A DNA stretch of 64,000 nt from a virus, in the IMG/VR virus record IMGVR_UViG_3300042569_002782, positions 46,490 through 110,489 of that record; one strand, given 5' to 3'. The position numbers and the translations under genes were made by a program. The notes beneath the pieces are model-generated. The model ran no database searches. It was given only the letters and a program-made list of their open reading frames with translations, and was not told where the DNA came from. Of the stretch, positions 60,267 to 64,000 are shown piece by piece. Every line of letters starts with the position of its first letter. Position 1 is the first letter of the stretch.

Positions 60267-60830
60267 TTAGTCAAGGTAAAAATCCAGATAGTCAAGGATT
60301 GTTTCCTTGGCTTCCGATGCTTTTACCCGAACAGGAGTAAAACTTTTGCCGTACTCAGTTGAAAACGAATTAAGATACTCCTCAAGGTGCCCATCCAAAC
60401 GTAAAGCGTCTTCTTCAGATTCATATCTGCCTTGGGGATCATATGTGAAATCTCTACTTAATAGGAAATTCAAATGCACCACACCGTCATTAGTAGAGTG
60501 GTTTACAAACCCCTTGGCCGCCTCATCGACGTAACTGGATATCACACCGTGGTAATAGGTGGCATAAAACCCGGCAAGCAATACCGGGGAGTCAGTGACG
60601 ATGTACCTCACGGTGCCATACAGGAAGGACTCATAATGGGATTGTTTACCTAGTAGGTACAATTGGTCGTACTTCCCGATTTTCCTCTTTGTGTAAGCCC
60701 AGTGTTTGACATATTCGCGGACAAGTTCTGCGCTTTCGCCTTGTTTCTTGAGTTCACTGTAGATGCCGGGCGCAGCAGTGGATTTACCAGTTCCGGGTCC
60801 ACCAAATAGATTAATTACGGTAGTTTGCAT
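60267..60830 (-). CDS. P-loop nucleotide kinase-like ATPase (AAA_28/NadR-type), 187 aa
   Basis: MQTTVINLFGGPGTGKSTAA is a clear Walker A. REYVKHW and RYIVTDSPVLLAGFYATY, followed by a lid-like DPQGRYESEEDA, resemble the NadR/AAA_28 family that phosphorylates nucleosides or related substrates. The substrate cannot be set from the sequence. It lies with zinc-ribbon, HNH and topoisomerase genes in the early-type region. Confidence 0.68.
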   Translation of the reverse strand: MQTTVINLFGGPGTGKSTAAPGIYSELKKQGESAELVREYVKHWAYTKRKIGKYDQLYLLGKQSHYESFLYGTVRYIVTDSPVLLAGFYATYYHGVISSYVDEAAKGFVNHSTNDGVVHLNFLLSRDFTYDPQGRYESEEDALRLDGHLEEYLNSFSTEYGKSFTPVRVKASEAKETILDYLDFYLD

Positions 60831-60897
60831 TTTGAGTTAGAATGTCAATCAGGGGTATTGTATTAGCCGGAAGTCAAAAGTCAATGGGGGTCGGAGG

Positions 60898-61095
60898 TTA
60901 TGAATGCTTCAGGTAAACATCCTGCAGGCAATCGGGACATTTCCAGCTTACTATTTTATTATCTTCCAGGCATCCAAGTAAGCGCGAATGGAAAGCTCCC
61001 GGTTCGCACGTATCAGGTAAAAGCATTTCGCTTGCTATGAGATTTGTGCAACAATGGGGGCATTGCTTGCAGTGTAGAATGGTGGGATATGGCAT
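60898..61095 (-). CDS. Zinc-ribbon protein, 65 aa
   Basis: Contains CKQCPHCC near the N-terminus and KCPDCLQDVYL near the C-terminus, so two CxxC pairs that could hold one zinc, with two more cysteines between. Such small zinc ribbons are frequent in phage early regions. No known specific role. It precedes the kinase gene by 67 nt. Confidence 0.6.
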   Translation of the reverse strand: MPYPTILHCKQCPHCCTNLIASEMLLPDTCEPGAFHSRLLGCLEDNKIVSWKCPDCLQDVYLKHS

Positions 61096-61167
61096 TAGGG
61101 TTATTAGTGTAGAATAGTGGGGACTAGTATGGGGCTAGTATGGGCTATTTAGACCAACCCCTCAGCA

Positions 61168-61803
61168 TCAAACATCGATGTCAACGTATTCTAATTCACC
61201 TAGGCTAATAATCTCGACGCCGTTGTAAATTTTACGCGAAGATAGATGCCAATGGCCATGGATCCAAAGGTCCGGCTTATGGATTTCAAGCATATTATCG
61301 AAGCAACTGCGAGTTACCGAAGGAATATCATACTTGTGTATTCCTTTTTCATGGCAAATACGGATTATGACCGAATCCGGGCACTCATGGGTGACGACGA
61401 TTTTCGGTTTTATCAACTCATAAGCATCCATTATATTGGACAATTCACCATAGGACAATTCCTCATCGTGCCACCAATCGTAGTTTTCGGTCCGCCGGTC
61501 CCTGTCAATGGAAAAAGCCCCGCCAACACAAAAGATATCGTCGCGGCCAAAGGCAGACCCACCGTCTTTGATCCAGAAGGGGTGTCTCTTGCAAGCTCCG
61601 GGACTATCGTGGTTTCCACGAATGAAGAAGTGCTCCCCCTTGGCCATGTGGTCGTAGGGCGGGTTGCTGTAGGGTTTGTTGGTACGGGGGTTGATGAATC
61701 CGACTCCAAAATCCCCAACTTGCAAGGAACGGTCGCACCCTTTAATGATGTCCTGAAATTTACTCCATTTCGCGTGGACATCTCCAATGAATCTAATTTG
61801 CAT
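61168..61803 (-). CDS. Calcineurin-like metallophosphoesterase, 211 aa
   Basis: Metal ligands in family order: RFIGDVHAKWSKF (DxH), LQVGDFGVGF (GD), FFIRGNHDSPG (GNHD), VVTHECPD (H) and LWIHGHWHLSSR (GHxH). The five motifs and length fit the bis-metal phosphoesterase fold. The substrate (phosphoprotein, nucleotide or 2',3'-cyclic RNA ends) is not predictable. The start overlaps the upstream gene by 11 nt. Confidence 0.85.
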   Translation of the reverse strand: MQIRFIGDVHAKWSKFQDIIKGCDRSLQVGDFGVGFINPRTNKPYSNPPYDHMAKGEHFFIRGNHDSPGACKRHPFWIKDGGSAFGRDDIFCVGGAFSIDRDRRTENYDWWHDEELSYGELSNIMDAYELIKPKIVVTHECPDSVIIRICHEKGIHKYDIPSVTRSCFDNMLEIHKPDLWIHGHWHLSSRKIYNGVEIISLGELEYVDIDV

Positions 61804-62011
61804 TTTGTTTTTTGGCGACTTTGTTTAATTGCCTCACGATAGACTCAGCTTGTGCGGGGCTGTCTACTTCAAGGAGAACAATGGAGATACCCGCAAATAG
61901 GGACATGGCAATCTTCGGTCCATGGGCTATGTAGGTTGCTGTGTCAACTTTTAGGGTATTCCGTAGAATGAAGCTAATTAGGGGGATTTGTGGAATTACC
62001 ATTTTCTCCAT
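61793..62011 (-). CDS. Small hypothetical protein, about 72 aa
   Basis: The ATG at 62011 shares its A with the preceding TGA (TGATG). MEKMVIPQIPLISFILRNTL, then beta-type and helical segments, one hydrophobic stretch (KIAMSLFAGISIVLLEV) and a basic tail. Could be a small membrane-associated protein. No family recognised. Confidence 0.5.
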   Translation of the reverse strand: MEKMVIPQIPLISFILRNTLKVDTATYIAHGPKIAMSLFAGISIVLLEVDSPAQAESIVRQLNKVAKKQNAN

Positions 62012-63060
62012 CACAAAATATTCAAATCGGGATACAAACTCAAAAGCTCCTCCTTCGAAAGAACATCATACTCATCTTCCGGTTGCCAGATAATCTCAAG
62101 GGCGACTAGGTCATCAGGTGTAATAGATCCTAGGGCCACCAGATTTGACTTTAGGCACTCATGTGAGTCAGATGGCCTTAGGTTAAGATCCCCGTTCGTA
62201 ACTACCATGACATTCACAAGGATGTATTCGTTGTCTTGGGTTTTTTCGTGAGCCTTTTCCTTACTCTTTGAGAGACGACCGTCAACGTTCGTCAAAGTTT
62301 CTTCCGACGCTCGGGAACGCTCTTCCATGGAGAACTGGTTAAAGAGATCTTCCGCATTGTCAATGGACTCCCTGTTCTTATCACTCCAAGCGTAGATTAC
62401 CTTATCAGGGTGCCGGAGAAGGGCAAGGGTCGTTTCTTGCAGGATCTTGGCAAGACCGTACGAACTGTCGGTATCTCCTTGTTCGGCCATCCGAATTAGG
62501 TCAGATTGAATATCTTTGGCTGAAGCGAGAAGGGCTACCCGTTGACGCACTACTGTGAGTTTCTTGAATTTTTCTTTTTGGGTGCTTAACCACGGGCTTA
62601 CAAAATCTTCCCAACCCCCAAGCAAGAGAATGACCGCAATAATTACCACACCCATTGAAGCAAGCAGAGTCAAAAGAACCACAGGATTGACAGGTTGTTG
62701 GCTAACTGTGGTCACCCGCGAAGGCAAGGAGTATGGGGTAACCGGTGCAACATTTGGGGTCAAGTCAGGCATGACGATGATGTTAGTGCTTGAATGACTT
62801 GGGGGGTTGTAAGAAGGTCTAGGGGCAGGCAAGGGAGTGTATGTTCTCGGTGCTGAGTAACTATGGCTGGGACTACGACGGCTGTAGCTCGGGGTGCTAG
62901 GACGACTATAGCTCGGCCTACTATAGCTCGGGGAGCTTGAGCGGCTGCGAAAGCTACTACCGCCGATACGACCGGCAGATGCAGCAAAAGCGGGTGATGC
63001 TGTTAGTAGCATCGCAACCGTGAGCGTCAGAATTACTGTCTTGAGTGATTTGGTATTCAT
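62011..63060 (-). CDS. DUF1517-like exported membrane protein of cyanobacterial type, about 349 aa
   Basis: I place the start at the ATG at 63060 (MNTKSLKTVILTLTVAMLLT) because a signal-type hydrophobic segment follows, ending ASPAFAASAG. Then come SAGRIGGSSFRSRSSSPSYS and a Ser/Tyr/Arg/Pro-rich repeat region. One transmembrane segment (VVLLTLLASMGVVIIAVILL) precedes a C-terminal domain with DTDSSYGLAKILQETTLALL. I recognise this architecture as DUF1517 of cyanobacteria and plastids. It points to a host-derived gene. The name comes from memory and should be searched. Confidence 0.7.
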   Translation of the reverse strand: MNTKSLKTVILTLTVAMLLTASPAFAASAGRIGGSSFRSRSSSPSYSRPSYSRPSTPSYSRRSPSHSYSAPRTYTPLPAPRPSYNPPSHSSTNIIVMPDLTPNVAPVTPYSLPSRVTTVSQQPVNPVVLLTLLASMGVVIIAVILLLGGWEDFVSPWLSTQKEKFKKLTVVRQRVALLASAKDIQSDLIRMAEQGDTDSSYGLAKILQETTLALLRHPDKVIYAWSDKNRESIDNAEDLFNQFSMEERSRASEETLTNVDGRLSKSKEKAHEKTQDNEYILVNVMVVTNGDLNLRPSDSHECLKSNLVALGSITPDDLVALEIIWQPEDEYDVLSKEELLSLYPDLNIL

Positions 63061-63064
63061 GGGT

Positions 63065-63349
63065 TTAGTAAAAATTTTCATCTCCGATTAAATTAGCGAG
63101 TTCCTGTATAGTCATTTTACGGATGTCTTCGTACATGATCGTATCGGCTTCGGCTCTCTCTACTCCCATTTTATAGCCGAAGTCGTAACCCTCCTGGTAC
63201 CCTAATCGATGTTTCGGGCCATCTTCCTTATTATGTTTTCTAATAGTACGGAGAGTATCAATGAGGTATTCCACCGTAACTGGGCCAGCTCCATTTTCAG
63301 CATAGATTTCTTTATTGAAATCCTCAAGCAGTTGTTCGTCGTGTGTCAT
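63065..63349 (-). CDS. Small hypothetical protein, 94 aa
   Basis: The ATG at 63349 (MTHDEQLLEDFNKEIY) is preceded by GAAGGAATTCA, a good ribosome site, so I prefer it over the in-frame codon at 63385. The product is acidic and helical, with a GYQEGYDFGYKMGVERAEAD stretch. No family. It ends 4 nt before the DUF1517-like start. Confidence 0.55.
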   Translation of the reverse strand: MTHDEQLLEDFNKEIYAENGAGPVTVEYLIDTLRTIRKHNKEDGPKHRLGYQEGYDFGYKMGVERAEADTIMYEDIRKMTIQELANLIGDENFY

Positions 63350-63417
63350 TGAATTCCTTCTGTAGATTTTAAGTTCATAAGCCAATGATAGCAGCTCTGC
63401 AACGCAGAAACAAGGGT

Positions 63418-63434
63418 GGAAGCCGAAGGCTTCC
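63418..63434 (-). other. Intergenic hairpin, no T-run
   Basis: GGAAGCC/GGCTTCC with a 3-nt loop lies 38 nt after the stop at 63473. It lacks a following T stretch, so it may be an attenuator, processing site or weak terminator. Confidence 0.4.
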
Positions 63435-63472
63435 GTTCGGTTAACCGTCCTTGGGTTTAATCAATCACAGCC

Positions 63473-64000
63473 TTAATCACTACCACAATCAAAGCCGCCA
63501 AAGTCGTGGCCACCGCAATCATGGCCCCCGTAGTCGTGGCTGCTTCCATAGTCATGGCTGCTATGGCTGTGGCCGGAGTCATGACAACTATGGTCGTGGT
63601 TAGAGCCGATATCAGAATGACTAAGGGGGTTAGAGTTAAGATCGTAACCTGCGGCTAATGCTGAGTCCAGGTCATATAGGAAGGTGTAGCTATCTTCGTC
63701 CCCCGTGTTGGGAATATTTATACGATTGTTTCTCGGTGTTTGTGACTTTTTGGCGGTCTTGGTTCCCCGATTGTTTTCATGGTGCTTATTGACCAGAATA
63801 GCAGTAGCTTCACCATAAGAGTTTTTAATGCGACTAAGGAGTATGGGATCTATAGGACCTTTGAAACCTTGATACAGGGCTGAGGGTTCAGGTTTCTCGG
63901 CAGTATCCTCTTTGCGTTTGACTTTGGGGGCTTTTTGAGTTAAGCTCATGCTTGCGGTTAATGCCGTAGTGATTAGGAGAATGGCTATGACTGGTAAAAG
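63473..64000 (-). CDS. Secreted His/Cys/Asp-rich protein, N-terminus beyond window
   Basis: The frame is open past 63949 to the window edge: LLPVIAILLITTALTASMSL, which looks like a signal peptide or membrane anchor, so an internal ATG at 63949 is not the start. The C-terminal 50 residues are rich in His, Asp, Gly and Cys (SNHDHSCHDSGHSHSSHDYG, then GGHDCGGHDFGG). This composition suggests metal binding. No family recognised. With its neighbour it forms a pair of exported proteins, perhaps host-derived. Confidence 0.6.
   Translation of the reverse strand, partial: LLPVIAILLITTALTASMSLTQKAPKVKRKEDTAEKPEPSALYQGFKGPIDPILLSRIKNSYGEATAILVNKHHENNRGTKTAKKSQTPRNNRINIPNTGDEDSYTFLYDLDSALAAGYDLNSNPLSHSDIGSNHDHSCHDSGHSHSSHDYGSSHDYGGHDCGGHDFGGFDCGSD

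Overview
The window is almost entirely one long minus-strand run of tightly packed genes from a contractile-tailed (myovirus-type) phage. Every gene I can support is on the minus strand, so transcription runs from position 64000 towards 1. A cyanobacterial host is suggested by a DUF1517-like gene (62011-63060), a family typical of cyanobacteria and plastids. The virion proteins mix Mu-like head proteins (gp29/DUF935-type portal, Mu-I-type protease/scaffold, Mu-F-like protein, Mu/HK97-fold capsid) with T4/P2-like tail and baseplate proteins (sheath, gp25, gp6/gpJ-like wedge, gp5-like spike, a tail assembly chaperone with a -1 frameshift). No host chromosome, tRNA, CRISPR array or insertion sequence was seen.

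Layout in order of transcription. 64000-59471 holds exported host-like proteins, a metallophosphoesterase, a zinc-ribbon protein, a P-loop nucleotide kinase and an HNH endonuclease. 59478-52516 holds a type IIA topoisomerase A subunit and a Pol-gamma-like family A DNA polymerase. 52474-45544 holds tail genes: chaperone G/GT, tail completion protein, LysM-like protein, a very large sheath and gp25. 45467-33347 holds head genes: portal, protease/scaffold, Mu-F-like protein, tube-like paralog, decoration-like protein and the major capsid gene. 33318-20183 holds tail tube, baseplate and connector genes. 20182-15348 holds packaging genes, with two adjacent large terminases and PhoH. 15248-6372 holds small virion or effector candidates (two kinase-like proteins, an HExxH protein, a GAF-like membrane protein). 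6323-1 holds two large related tail-fibre or baseplate proteins, the last running off the window.

The outstanding feature is at 33347-39127. The major capsid protein gene is cut into 14 exons by 13 group I introns, recognised by P4 (TGCTG/CAGCA), P7 (GACTA/TAGTC), a P3 that covaries, P8 and a terminal G. Some exons are only 5, 8, 9 and 10 nt long. Joining exons at the U.G pair of each P1 helix and at each terminal G gives one open frame of about 363 codons with the full pattern of a Mu/HK97-type capsid protein. Two introns carry HNH homing endonuclease genes in P8. Peripheral stem-loops are shuffled among introns, and two introns share the same internal guide sequence, which would allow an in-frame exon skip.

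Other points. A motif GGGTAAA(A) lies about 22-29 nt before many virion-gene start codons and is a late-promoter candidate. Five genes become longer and better packed if one base is skipped (+1), three of them at A7 or G5 runs. A Cys motif around GKSC is shared by three unrelated putative effector proteins. All family names come from motif recognition by eye; no database search was run.
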